In this document: positions 44,792 to 53,725 of the stretch, in pieces
How positions within the stretch are numbered: the first letter of the stretch is position 1
Layout of the letters: each line of letters starts with the position of its first letter
Assembly: GCA_018267385.1 (NCBI GenBank)
Contig: JAFDYN010000020.1
Location: 1-64,000 of the forward strand
DNA length: 64,000 bases
Direction: 5' to 3'
From: Bacteroidota bacterium
GTDB lineage: Bacteria > Bacteroidota > Bacteroidia > Chitinophagales > LD1
Position numbers and translations under genes: made by a program
The notes under the pieces: generated by a model
What the model was told of the DNA's origin: nothing
Database searches by the model: none
What the model saw: only the letters and a program-made list of their open reading frames with translations

Positions 44792-46049
44792 CGGAGAGGG
44801 CATTCGCCTTTTCGTTTTTGCGTTGCCAGCCTGATACATTGCCTTTTGCAACTTCATCAATGTAATCAGCCCATTCTTGCATCATAACAATTCGTTGTTC
44901 AAGAAACTGAGCACGGTCATAAGCGCGATCAACTTTATTGTGTGGGACATGCGCAAGTTGCCTATCTACAATCTCATGTCGATAATCAAGTCTTTCCTTT
45001 AGGGTTGACATTGCTAAAGAACGAAAGCCGTGTCCCGTCATTTTGCCATTATATCCCATCCTTTTGATGGTTGAGAGAATGGTGTTATTACTCATGTGTT
45101 CTAAAGGACGGATTTGTGAAGGGAATACATAAGGTGTAGGCAGATGTCCCGTTTCTTCCTTTTGCTCCAAAAGTAACGTTACGACCTGCTTTGATAACGG
45201 TATCAAATGAGGTCTTTTCATTTTCATGCGTTCAGCCGGTATCTCCCACATTGCATTTTCAAAATCAATTTCTTCCCATTTGCCGGAGATGATTTCTATT
45301 GTCCTCGCCATTGTGAGCATAAGAACTTTAGTTGCCCTTCTTGTTCGTGGGAAAATTCGTATGTCGTTCTTCTCAAGAGTCTTTAGGAATTCGGGCATCT
45401 CTTTAATTTCCAGTGTAGAGAAGTGCTCAATACGCTTTGTCCTTAAAGCACCCTTTAAATCTGTGGAAGGGTCGCGCCTGCATTTACGAGTAACAATGCC
45501 ATAACGGAAAATTTGACCACACAATTGCTTTATGCGGCCAGCAGCATAATACGAACCGCGCTTTTCAATCTTCCTTAGAACATCATCAAGAAGTTCAGGA
45601 GCGTCAATTTTCTCTATTGGGCGGTGACCAATATTTGGGAAGACATCACTTTCGAGTACCCGCAGAACCATTTTGGCATACCCCAAAGACCACCTCTCTT
45701 TTTCCTTCTCATGCCACTCAAGCGCAACTGAGCGAAATGTATTTTTCTCAGCAACAATAGCTTTTCGCTTTTTCTCCTTTTTAGATGCCGAAGGATCTTC
45801 CCCCGCTGCGAGAATTCTTTTAGCTTCTTCGCGCATGTATCGAGCCTGAGCGAGAGTAACAAGAGGATAGACCCCCAAGGCTAAGAGTTTTTCCTTTTTG
45901 AAATAATAATACTTTAACCGCCAATATTTGCTGCCATTGGGTTTAACTTGAAGATATAGCCCGTCACCATCAACAAGCTTGTAAGGCTGATTTGTAGGTT
46001 TGGCATTACGACATTGTTTATCATTCAACTTCACGAAAAAGTACCCCCA
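44760..46049 (-). CDS. P4-family tyrosine integrase
   Basis: About 429 residues from MWGYFFVKLNDKQCRNAKP (a longer frame starts at 46,124). The N-terminal DUF4102 arm domain (KPYKLVDG-like YKLVDGDGLYLQVKPNGSKYW, LALGVYPLVTLAQAR) is followed by the catalytic domain: Arg in TMARTIEI, IPAERMKMKRPHLIPLS, His-x-x-Arg in GHGFRSLA, His in QLAHV and Tyr in DRAYDRA. This is the proteobacterial satellite/genomic-island type, quite unlike the integrase at 31,171. Five GTACCCC words lie around and upstream of its start. Confidence 0.93.
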   Translation of the reverse strand, partial: WGYFFVKLNDKQCRNAKPTNQPYKLVDGDGLYLQVKPNGSKYWRLKYYYFKKEKLLALGVYPLVTLAQARYMREEAKRILAAGEDPSASKKEKKRKAIVAEKNTFRSVALEWHEKEKERWSLGYAKMVLRVLESDVFPNIGHRPIEKIDAPELLDDVLRKIEKRGSYYAAGRIKQLCGQIFRYGIVTRKCRRDPSTDLKGALRTKRIEHFSTLEIKEMPEFLKTLEKNDIRIFPRTRRATKVLMLTMARTIEIISGKWEEIDFENAMWEIPAERMKMKRPHLIPLSKQVVTLLLEQKEETGHLPTPYVFPSQIRPLEHMSNNTILSTIKRMGYNGKMTGHGFRSLAMSTLKERLDYRHEIVDRQLAHVPHNKVDRAYDRAQFLEQRIVMMQEWADYIDEVAKGNVSGWQRKNEKANALSAKERDILHVY

Positions 46050-46299
46050 CATAAAAATGTACCCCCGAAAAGTACCCCTAAAAGCATGGGATTTGGTGGT
46101 AATTCCTGAAATCATACGGCACATGAAAGTTGGTGTAAATAGCTGTTTTCAATTTATTTTTTAGTCCTTACGATAACTTATGATACCTCTTGAAATACTT
46201 AAATCTCTCGGGCGACGGGGTTCATATTGGCCTTATAACTCCTTAATTTATCACGGAATTATTCTAAGCCAAATAGTTTGTACCCCTTTAATGTACCCC
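46041..46299. repeat. Five GTACCCC repeats around the P4-integrase start
   Basis: GTACCCC occurs at 46,041, 46,059, 46,072, 46,280 and 46,293, all in the same orientation. On the minus strand they read GGGGTAC. Such clusters precede P4-type integrase genes and are probable integrase or arm-binding sites. The remaining bases to 46,320 show nothing else. Confidence 0.6.
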
Positions 46300-46320
46300 T
46301 AAGATAGTAAGCAGAGAAAA

Positions 46321-47883
46321 CTAACTTTCCGACCGCGATTTAGACTTAACAAAAGAAGTGGGCTCAGTAAAGTCTTTTACTAAATCAAAAATCGCCTGAA
46401 TTTCAGGTGGTAGTTTTTCAATATCCATTTGGAAGGCCATTCTTCTTGCGAAAGCCACCTTGTCAAAAGTGGCTTTCTTCTTAGTGTAAAGAATAGATTT
46501 AATATTCTTCAAAAACGTCTTTGCCATGTCGAAATCAGCTAAAACAATTTCGTCACCTTCGGGATATAATTCATTAAGAATTACAATCGAGGAAGGCAAA
46601 TCGAATAAATCTTCAAAAGTACCTTTTGGGATGAACACGAGATTATACTGGTCTTTATGCCCTTCAATGACGCGTTCGATGTCGTTCTTCTCGGTTACCG
46701 CATCATCATCTAAGATGCACACTATCTTTAAGGATGGGTATTTAGCCTTTAAACTGAAAAAGTCCTCTTTAAGTTTCTGCTTGGATTTTGAATTGTAAAC
46801 CTGGATTTTCCTTTGAGAAAGGATGAACCTCTTTCTAAAACCCAAGATTGGCAAAGATATTTCTTCACTTTCCCCCTCTACTAAAATTATGCAATCTGGG
46901 TTCTCAACAAGATTCAATTCGGGTATAAAGCTATAAAATCTGTCAGATAAGCTTTGCTTATAATGTTGGATGTAATCGGTTAAATGCAACAAGCCAATTT
47001 CTCTTGCTAATGCGTTGTTCTCTAAAATGTATTTATACTCCAAAATTTCTTCCGGCAACTTAATCACTTGTTTTTGTCCGCAGCAAGGACATATTATCTG
47101 ATCTTCAAATTTACCTGCATCGGCAATCGCTCTTTCCTTAATCGATTTGAGGTCATCTTTATAATTTGCCAAATTCGGATCGGCCATGAAACCATCTACC
47201 CTATACTTCTTGAATATTTCATGAGGAACTTGGAAATAAGAATAGTGCAGGGGCTCCTCCATTCCGAAGCTCAGAAGTTTGGTTTTGTCGATTCCTGAAA
47301 ATGCAACCGACAACTTCTCCAATTGCTTTTTGACCCTTGCTTGAAAATAATTTTGGAATAAGGACAATTCCCTTAACGGCGGAAAATTCATTAATCGAAA
47401 CAACAATTTAAGCTGTTCAGCCCGAGAGGGTGGGAGAAGTTCTTTGGGTAATAGATTTTCCAGACCTCCTGCTAAACCTATTTTGTCCAAGCCCAAGTCG
47501 GTTACAATTTTTTCGTAGTTGTGTTCAATTTCTTCATCTTGGAGGACATACTTTTCCTTGAAACTTAGCCATTCTTTTTCAGGAGCATACTCTTTTGTTA
47601 ATTCGCAATAAAGCAACGTGTATGGCGTGGCTTCAATCGTCCAATTGAATACATAATCGAATCCTGGCAGATATTTGGAATAAAGAGTTTCTAAGACCCC
47701 CTTCCAAAGCCCATGAACTATAAAAAATTTATCGGTTGTTACTAAAACCTCATGAGCCTTCGGCGGTTCAGCTATATGAACCTCCACCAACGTATCCACA
47801 ATACTATCTGCGTCGAAATAAAGTATTCTATTTAAAGCACCTTTGATAATATATGCGTATGAGTTCTGTACAATCTTCTTCAT
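46321..47883 (-). CDS. TOPRIM-domain protein with zinc-binding motif
   Basis: About 520 residues from MKKIVQNSYAYIIKG (an in-frame TTG lies 42 bases upstream). A CPCCGQKQ motif is at about residue 263. The C-terminal half has a TOPRIM domain: DCIILVEGESEE (catalytic Glu, about 335) and LKIVCILDDDAVTE (Asp pair, about 389), as in OLD-family nucleases and primases. No ATPase domain is present, unlike OLD proteins. It is the third gene of a minus-strand operon with DUF6602 and Abi_C proteins. Nuclease activity and a defence role are inference. Confidence 0.75.
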   Translation of the reverse strand: MKKIVQNSYAYIIKGALNRILYFDADSIVDTLVEVHIAEPPKAHEVLVTTDKFFIVHGLWKGVLETLYSKYLPGFDYVFNWTIEATPYTLLYCELTKEYAPEKEWLSFKEKYVLQDEEIEHNYEKIVTDLGLDKIGLAGGLENLLPKELLPPSRAEQLKLLFRLMNFPPLRELSLFQNYFQARVKKQLEKLSVAFSGIDKTKLLSFGMEEPLHYSYFQVPHEIFKKYRVDGFMADPNLANYKDDLKSIKERAIADAGKFEDQIICPCCGQKQVIKLPEEILEYKYILENNALAREIGLLHLTDYIQHYKQSLSDRFYSFIPELNLVENPDCIILVEGESEEISLPILGFRKRFILSQRKIQVYNSKSKQKLKEDFFSLKAKYPSLKIVCILDDDAVTEKNDIERVIEGHKDQYNLVFIPKGTFEDLFDLPSSIVILNELYPEGDEIVLADFDMAKTFLKNIKSILYTKKKATFDKVAFARRMAFQMDIEKLPPEIQAIFDLVKDFTEPTSFVKSKSRSES

Positions 47884-47939
47884 AATCTGATTTTGTCGAT
47901 AAATTAATAGATCAGCTTCCGTCAATCATATTTACTTCA

Positions 47940-49385
47940 TTATTTCTGTTGACTTGGAGCGATACTTGTATCCTCCCTATCCTCCTCTATAAGTAATTCA
48001 TGGCTGGATAATTTGCCTGCAAACCATAGTGCAAGCTTAGATAAGCGTTTCTTGACTGATTCTTGCGTGAAGTCATGTTCATTATTACTCTTTGTCGATG
48101 GAATCCATGTATCATCGGTTAGTTTAGCTTCAATCACGTATTTCACAGTTCTTGCTCCGTATATTCTTGAAAAAGCTGAAATGAAAGATTTCTTTGCATT
48201 TAGATCGACATCCAAGTAGTCAAATATTGTAGCGATAAACATTGCTGATTGGACATCCATTTTCCTACGATCTGAAATTGAAAAAAGCTGGGGAATGAGA
48301 TTGTCTTCCTCCTTGCCATTAGCGGGGTAGTATTGACTTATCAAACCAAATTTATTTAAAACGGTTACTGAGGTTATCTCTTGGAAAAGATATTGAACGC
48401 GATTTATCATGTCATGTTGAACTTCTTCGACGAAAAAGGGTTTTGTATAAAAATCACGTATTGAATTAGCAAGGGATGATACGTTGCTGTATGTACTGTC
48501 GAAAGCGAAAATGCCTTTAAAAACCGGAATGGTAGGCTTAAAAATCCCTCCCCTTGTGATATTATAAAAGTCCTGCAATGACTCTTTTAGATTGGTGCTA
48601 TCAAGGGTAGATTTTACCTCAATGATAGCTCTTACTGCTTCTCTTTTTACAACTACAAGTTCGCCCTCAATAAAAGTTGGAGAGTGGTTATGTGAGTCAT
48701 AAATAATTATATCGATCTGCTTTGACAATCCTTCAATAAATCCAGTTGCAATGGCAAATTTTTTCGGGATATATTTCTTTAGAAGTTCCCGCAATATCAC
48801 TTCGCGGTAATTACCGACAGTCTGACCATGTGAAACTAAAAAACTTATCTTTTCGCTTTTAACCCTTACTTCATCCGCAAGTGATCCATAATATTGTGTG
48901 CTCAGTTCTGCCTCTGTTTTAAGCTTATGAAAGCTTATGTACTCTCCTGATTTTAATTCTTTGTAAACATATAGCAATGGCTCACACAATAGAACCTTTA
49001 CGATTGCAATAGAATCATCTTCTGTTTCCCCACTTTCAATCAATTGTTTAATGACAACAGAGATTAATTCACTGTGCTTGTTATCCTTCAATAAAATATC
49101 TTCAACCTTTTCACTAATCCTTAAGTATGTTTGGAATTCATTCTTAATATCAGAAGTGCCTTCTCTTCTGGATAGGAACGCCGGATAATATGGCGGAGCA
49201 AATTCTTCGATCGGCTTTTTGATAAACTTTCGCCCCTCGCCAATAACCAAATCCCCCATATATGCGGCGTAAAGGCGATCATTATCTTCCTTTTCCAGCT
49301 GAGCCCTGAGGAGTTTCGTGTCTTTAAAATCGTAAGCTAAGCTAATAAACCACTCACGTTCTTTCGGTCTATAATCTGTCCTCAT
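47940..49385 (-). CDS. DUF6602-containing putative nuclease
   Basis: 481 residues. The central part matches the DUF6602 layout: SHGQTVGNYREVILRELLKKYIP, then QIDIIIYDSHN (Asp, about 221) and AVRAIIEVKSTL (E-x-K, about 256), a PD-(D/E)xK-type active site. The N-terminal 130 residues and the C-terminal 200 residues are helical extensions with no known family. It starts 12 bases downstream of the Abi_C gene and ends 56 bases before the TOPRIM gene. DUF6602 proteins recur in defence islands; the target is unknown. Confidence 0.78.
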   Translation of the reverse strand: MRTDYRPKEREWFISLAYDFKDTKLLRAQLEKEDNDRLYAAYMGDLVIGEGRKFIKKPIEEFAPPYYPAFLSRREGTSDIKNEFQTYLRISEKVEDILLKDNKHSELISVVIKQLIESGETEDDSIAIVKVLLCEPLLYVYKELKSGEYISFHKLKTEAELSTQYYGSLADEVRVKSEKISFLVSHGQTVGNYREVILRELLKKYIPKKFAIATGFIEGLSKQIDIIIYDSHNHSPTFIEGELVVVKREAVRAIIEVKSTLDSTNLKESLQDFYNITRGGIFKPTIPVFKGIFAFDSTYSNVSSLANSIRDFYTKPFFVEEVQHDMINRVQYLFQEITSVTVLNKFGLISQYYPANGKEEDNLIPQLFSISDRRKMDVQSAMFIATIFDYLDVDLNAKKSFISAFSRIYGARTVKYVIEAKLTDDTWIPSTKSNNEHDFTQESVKKRLSKLALWFAGKLSSHELLIEEDREDTSIAPSQQK

Positions 49386-49397
49386 ATTTTGAATTAA

Positions 49398-50153
49398 TCA
49401 GTTCGAATTGCTTTTACTATCTTTCTTCTCTTTCCAGGTAGAAACAATGAAAGATGCCATTGTTCCCGCTAAGTTTACCGCTAATTCTGCATGTCGCGCC
49501 TTCGGTTTGATAGCTTTTCTCCCTTGCCCATCTGAATCACCCAAGCGATTCCGAATGGTGCCGAGTGTATTAACGATAGATTGGCAATTACCAAGAATGG
49601 TTTTGAACACCTGCTCCTGATGTTGGCTGGGAGAAAGATTCAATTGTTCTGCGGCTTTTCCCCACAATTTGGGCAAATCTTCGTCCGAATAGGTTATTCC
49701 AGCATCATCTAAAATGTACTTGCATACGGTCTCTAACAGTGTTCTCGCTGCTGTAATCGCACCTTCCGGGTCACTGGTACGACGATCAAGTGCTTTTTGC
49801 CAAGTCAGTTGAACATTATCTGGGTCAAAACTTTCTAACGCATCGGTTATCGGTGCAGTGCCTGGAGCATTTTCATTGCTTTCTATATAGTCTTTTAAGG
49901 GCTGGAATGCTTTCCATAATAGTTCACGACGTTCGCGATAAGTTGGCTTTTCATATTTAATAAACTGCCAAAATTGAGCAAGGTCAGTACATCTACGCAC
50001 AAAATCCGGCAGTTTATTTTTTGTGACCTCTCTTTTGGCGAAGTAATCCCGCAACTCTTTATATTCTGAAACTTCAAAAGCGCCTGAGGTGGCTACAGCA
50101 ATTAAGCCATTTTGAAGTCTCAGAAGTTTGTCAAGTATTGTTTCCTCGAACAT
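49398..50153 (-). CDS. Abortive-infection C-terminal (Abi_C, HEPN-like) protein
   Basis: About 251 residues from MFEETILDKLLRLQNG (an in-frame TTG lies upstream). The C-terminal half is Abi_C: ITAARTLLETVCKYILDD, YSDEDLPKLWGKAAEQLNLS, TLGTIRNRLGDSDGQG, ELAVNLAGTMASFIV. In HEPN-type members the motif is R-x4-6-H; here the His position is Asp (codon 49,530-49,532), so RNase activity is doubtful and the protein may have become a sensor or antitoxin. It is the first gene of the operon with DUF6602 and TOPRIM and diverges from the SIR2 gene. Confidence 0.85.
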   Translation of the reverse strand: MFEETILDKLLRLQNGLIAVATSGAFEVSEYKELRDYFAKREVTKNKLPDFVRRCTDLAQFWQFIKYEKPTYRERRELLWKAFQPLKDYIESNENAPGTAPITDALESFDPDNVQLTWQKALDRRTSDPEGAITAARTLLETVCKYILDDAGITYSDEDLPKLWGKAAEQLNLSPSQHQEQVFKTILGNCQSIVNTLGTIRNRLGDSDGQGRKAIKPKARHAELAVNLAGTMASFIVSTWKEKKDSKSNSN

Positions 50154-50189
50154 ATCCTGTAATTTACAATCGTAGAAATGACATTTATT

Positions 50190-50197
50190 CAAACTTA
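50190..50197 (-). promoter_or_regulatory. -7 element of the Abi_C operon
   Basis: On the minus strand TAAGTTTG matches TAnnTTTG exactly, 36 bases before the ATG at 50,153. It lies in the 88-base divergent region shared with the SIR2 gene. Confidence 0.4.
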
Positions 50198-50241
50198 CTA
50201 ATTAATACAATAAGTATTTCGATTGCTAAACACAAATCCCT

Positions 50242-52359
50242 ATGAGGTTAGGAGATACACCAACACTAAATCAAGTTATCGAAGAAATAACCTCCTTCAA
50301 AAAGATTAATTTCTTCTTTGGTGCGGGCGTGTCAAGGGCTTCGATGATACCGACGGTTTATGATACCTATATCCACCTTTCCGAAGTATTATGCCTTGGC
50401 AATACAGATGATCAGAAATACTTATTAGAAAGGCTTCATCAGCATAAAATCCCCTTTGAATCAATTATTGAAGCTCTTATAGATATTTCACATGAAGAAG
50501 GCTTTTTGGCCATGTACGATGAAGGCAAGCCTAATATATTTCATCATTTCGTTGCGCATCTTATTCATGACAATAAAACTGAGCGGGCGGTAACAACCAA
50601 TTTTGACTGCCTTTTGGAACAAGCCTTAGATTCACTTGATACTGATTACGAGTTATATTTCAATGAGGAACAATTTGCATCAGATACCCCTTCCAACCAA
50701 AAGAAAAAAATTATCAAGCTTCATGGAACAGCCGAACATGGGGAAACCGGCAGAAACTCTATTAGGGTAACATTGCGCACACTCACCGCCAGAGATTTAA
50801 CCAATGAGCGGACAAAGGAAATAGCGCGGATATTTGAGCATAAAGACGATGAATGTCTATTAATATTCGGTTACAGCTTTTCTGATGTGTTCGATATAAA
50901 TCCGTCAATAGAGGCTATTGATGGTCGTTTACAAAATACTTACGTGGTTGACCACCGAAACGAAGGAGTGCTGATTAGTTCTGTCAAAAATAAAAGTGGC
51001 AATAATCCCTTTGCTCTTAAAGAAATTGATGGCTACGAAATAAAAGCCCCTACCGAATTATTTATTCGAAAGCTTTGGGACAAACTTATTTCTGTATCAC
51101 AACCATTTGAAGAACAGAAAAAGAAGGCTTTGCAAGACATTGCAAACGCACCTTTTGATTGGAAAAGATATTTTTCCGAAGTATGGTTGAAAGACCGAAC
51201 GATTGCCCAGAAGTATTTGGTTACGGCGGCCTTTTGGAATTACATTGAGGAATACGAAAAGGCACTCCAGTATTTAGATAAAGCCAGTAATGTCATAGGC
51301 ACCGATGACTTATTATACTATGACATTCTTTTGCAAAAAGGGCTTGCCTTACAAAAGGCGGCAATGGATGCGGCAGCGTGGATGCAATCTTTAAAATATT
51401 ATGAAGATGGCCTGCTCAGACTCAAGGAACGTATAAAGGTTGCGCCGGATGATAGAAAGCTGAATATGCTACTGTCGCAGTTATTGTATCAAACCGGACG
51501 TATTTATGAGGACAATTTGAGCGCACCGGATGTCGCTTTAGATCATTATCTGCAATGCTACGAGATAGATGTTCGTTTAAAAGATTATAAAGGGGCATCG
51601 AAGGTTCTTCATCAAACAGCAACTATTCGGGGGCGCAATTTTAATGATCATGATGAAGCGATAAAACTGTTTAAAGAATCTATCGCATTAAAAGAGAAGA
51701 TAGGATATATTGAAGGAGTAGCCAGGTCTCTTTATGAGATAGCCGTCATGTATCATTATAAACTTGACCCCAAAAACGCTATTGAATATTTAGAGAAGGC
51801 GCAACAATTATCTGACCAGTTCGGCAATAAAGAACTTATGCGCTCTATATTTCAGCTGAAGGGTGTTATTTACACGAACCTGCAAATGTATGAAGAGGGT
51901 TTAGAAGCCTATAAAAGCAAACTGGCTCTATTCTTGCCGAATGAATACACCCTATCCCACTACCTGATTTATTACAGCATTGCAAACGTCTTGCATATTT
52001 TGGACCGCTATGACGAGGCGCATAAGAATTTAGACAAAGCAATTAAGGGATATGAAAGGCTTGACAATCGACAGCATTTGCACAATGCCATTTTGTTACG
52101 CGCCTTGATAATGATTAGGGAAGGGCAATACGATGGGGCTAAAGACATTCTTGAAGGGTTTATTCAGCCATCAACTGAATATACGGATTTAATCAGGGCA
52201 ACGGCTCATTATTACTTGGCTGTACTGACATTTAATTTGGGCGACATCGAGCAGGCTAAAGAGTTGAGCCAAACCGCAAAACAGTTATATCTCAAGATAA
52301 ATGAAAATGTTATGTTGAATGGGTTGGAGCATTTTATTTCGGAGAATAATTTGGCTTAA
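50242..52359 (+). CDS. SIR2-TPR protein, predicted NAD-dependent defence effector
   Basis: 705 residues. The N-terminal SIR2-like domain has FFFGAGVSRASM (about 26), AVTTNFDCLLE (about 119), IIKLHG (His, about 160) and LLIFGYSFSD. From about 330 to 690 the protein consists of tetratricopeptide-type helix pairs (YEKALQYLDKAS, DEAIKLFKESIAL, AIEYLEKAQQL, YDEAHKNLDKAI). SIR2 effectors in anti-phage systems deplete NAD; TPR arrays often sense or scaffold. No STAND ATPase is present. It diverges from the Abi_C operon and is followed 66 bases later by a nuclease-like gene. Role in defence is inferred. Confidence 0.88.
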   Translation: MRLGDTPTLNQVIEEITSFKKINFFFGAGVSRASMIPTVYDTYIHLSEVLCLGNTDDQKYLLERLHQHKIPFESIIEALIDISHEEGFLAMYDEGKPNIFHHFVAHLIHDNKTERAVTTNFDCLLEQALDSLDTDYELYFNEEQFASDTPSNQKKKIIKLHGTAEHGETGRNSIRVTLRTLTARDLTNERTKEIARIFEHKDDECLLIFGYSFSDVFDINPSIEAIDGRLQNTYVVDHRNEGVLISSVKNKSGNNPFALKEIDGYEIKAPTELFIRKLWDKLISVSQPFEEQKKKALQDIANAPFDWKRYFSEVWLKDRTIAQKYLVTAAFWNYIEEYEKALQYLDKASNVIGTDDLLYYDILLQKGLALQKAAMDAAAWMQSLKYYEDGLLRLKERIKVAPDDRKLNMLLSQLLYQTGRIYEDNLSAPDVALDHYLQCYEIDVRLKDYKGASKVLHQTATIRGRNFNDHDEAIKLFKESIALKEKIGYIEGVARSLYEIAVMYHYKLDPKNAIEYLEKAQQLSDQFGNKELMRSIFQLKGVIYTNLQMYEEGLEAYKSKLALFLPNEYTLSHYLIYYSIANVLHILDRYDEAHKNLDKAIKGYERLDNRQHLHNAILLRALIMIREGQYDGAKDILEGFIQPSTEYTDLIRATAHYYLAVLTFNLGDIEQAKELSQTAKQLYLKINENVMLNGLEHFISENNLA

Positions 52360-52425
52360 TGCTAATATTTGCGATTTCCAATTTGTCGAGTTTTTATTCC
52401 TGTACTATCTTCAAAATTATAATCA

Positions 52426-53664
52426 ATGATTTCAATAAGATACCCCTTTATTGTTAAAGCGTTTAAAAATCTCAGCTATGGTTTAATCCCCATAAATCTG
52501 CCAAATGAAGTGCACCCGGTTTTAATTATTAAGGCAACAAAAGAAGTAATACTTACAGCGCGCAATAATAACGAGTTCAAAATATATCTAATTAAAGATT
52601 TCAAAGACCCTAATAAATATTTAGGCTTCGTCACTGCATTCTTTGACGATGAAGATGAACCTCTCGTTATACGCACGCCACTATTTGCGGACGACAGTTT
52701 TGTAACTGATATAATGGCGGTACTTTCTCATCCCGAATTTGATTTGTATTTTTTTGATGAGCATCATCGGGAATTGATGGGTGTTAAAGCTGTGAATAAA
52801 GATTACGCACGTATTTCGCAGTCGATAGATTCTTCTAAACTTCATAAATTTAACCAATCTGAAATGCTTTCATTTTTAGAGCGAATTCATGAAGGGTTCG
52901 GCATACGAAACGAGGTTGATGATGAAAATGCCTTCACGATTAAATTAGGAGAACGTTTATATCCAGATGATTTTGTGCACATGGATTTGACTAATATTTC
53001 TCATGATATTGAAGAAGCTAAGAAATCAATCATAGTTACAAGCTTAGAACGAGATAGCGACCCAGGCCCGATGCAAGAGCGTGATATAGCTCTATTGATG
53101 GGCAGAGTTTTCGAAAAACAATCCATATTTCTAAATCCATTTCGACCTGATACAGAAAGGGAAATTACTGACATACTAATTGTTGGTGACAAAACAATGC
53201 TTTTTATTCAAGCAAAGGATAGCCCAAATACTGATGATATGCTCCGTAGGTCTATTGAACGAAAAAAAGCAACAATTCGCTCTCACATTCAAAAAGCCAC
53301 AAATCAAATAAGGGGAGCAATTAATTATGTTCAAGAAAATAAAGGCGTGATGATTAAAAATCGTGCTGGCATAAAAACTATTCCTCTCGACGGAAGACAA
53401 ATTGTTGGGTTAATTATTGTGAAGGAGATGTTTGACGATGACTATCTTGAATGCAGCGTTCCTATTCTTAAAGAAATCAGAACATTGGAATTACCAATTG
53501 CACTTCTTGATTATTCTCAATTACATGTGATTAGCCAAAATTTGAAAGACGAAACAAGTTTTATTAATGGTCTTTATACTTTGGTAGATGTAGCGTTGCA
53601 ACATGGTCGGTTTCCTAAATCTGTTTGGACAGGTAGGCCGTCAGATTCAATAGATGAAAAATGA
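52426..53664 (+). CDS. Putative PD-(D/E)xK nuclease next to the SIR2 gene
   Basis: 412 residues. The first 200 residues are an alpha/beta domain of unknown type. Near residues 225-270 comes a restriction-endonuclease-like core: GRVFEKQSIFLNPF, TEREITDILIVGDKTMLFIQAKDSPNT (Asp then Q-x-K; quoted in two parts as ITDILIVGDK and FIQAKDS). A helix KKATIRSHIQKATNQIRGAI follows, as in nuclease-related domains. It is co-directional with the SIR2-TPR gene 66 bases upstream, so the two may form a system. No exact family is recognised. Confidence 0.65.
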   Translation: MISIRYPFIVKAFKNLSYGLIPINLPNEVHPVLIIKATKEVILTARNNNEFKIYLIKDFKDPNKYLGFVTAFFDDEDEPLVIRTPLFADDSFVTDIMAVLSHPEFDLYFFDEHHRELMGVKAVNKDYARISQSIDSSKLHKFNQSEMLSFLERIHEGFGIRNEVDDENAFTIKLGERLYPDDFVHMDLTNISHDIEEAKKSIIVTSLERDSDPGPMQERDIALLMGRVFEKQSIFLNPFRPDTEREITDILIVGDKTMLFIQAKDSPNTDDMLRRSIERKKATIRSHIQKATNQIRGAINYVQENKGVMIKNRAGIKTIPLDGRQIVGLIIVKEMFDDDYLECSVPILKEIRTLELPIALLDYSQLHVISQNLKDETSFINGLYTLVDVALQHGRFPKSVWTGRPSDSIDEK

Positions 53665-53725
53665 GACATGTCAGCGACCAGAAGCTTATAGCTTATTTTT
53701 TGTCGCTTTATTTTCCATCTTGTAT

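Larger units (their letters stand above)
40950..46310. mobile_element. Nested P4-type island with proteobacterial-style signals
   Basis: The block holds tandem-HTH protein, CHC2 primase (frameshifted), RadC-like protein, small genes, ArdC, AlpA and a P4-family integrase. All seven plus-strand genes have strong Shine-Dalgarno sequences, absent from the flanking Bacteroidota genes. Borders are approximate; I could not find attachment repeats. P4-family integrase with AlpA is the classic core of satellite islands in Proteobacteria. Confidence 0.65.

Noticed and set aside
46321-47883. OLD-family ATPase-nuclease
   Set aside because: Only the TOPRIM part is present; no Walker A or ABC signature is visible.
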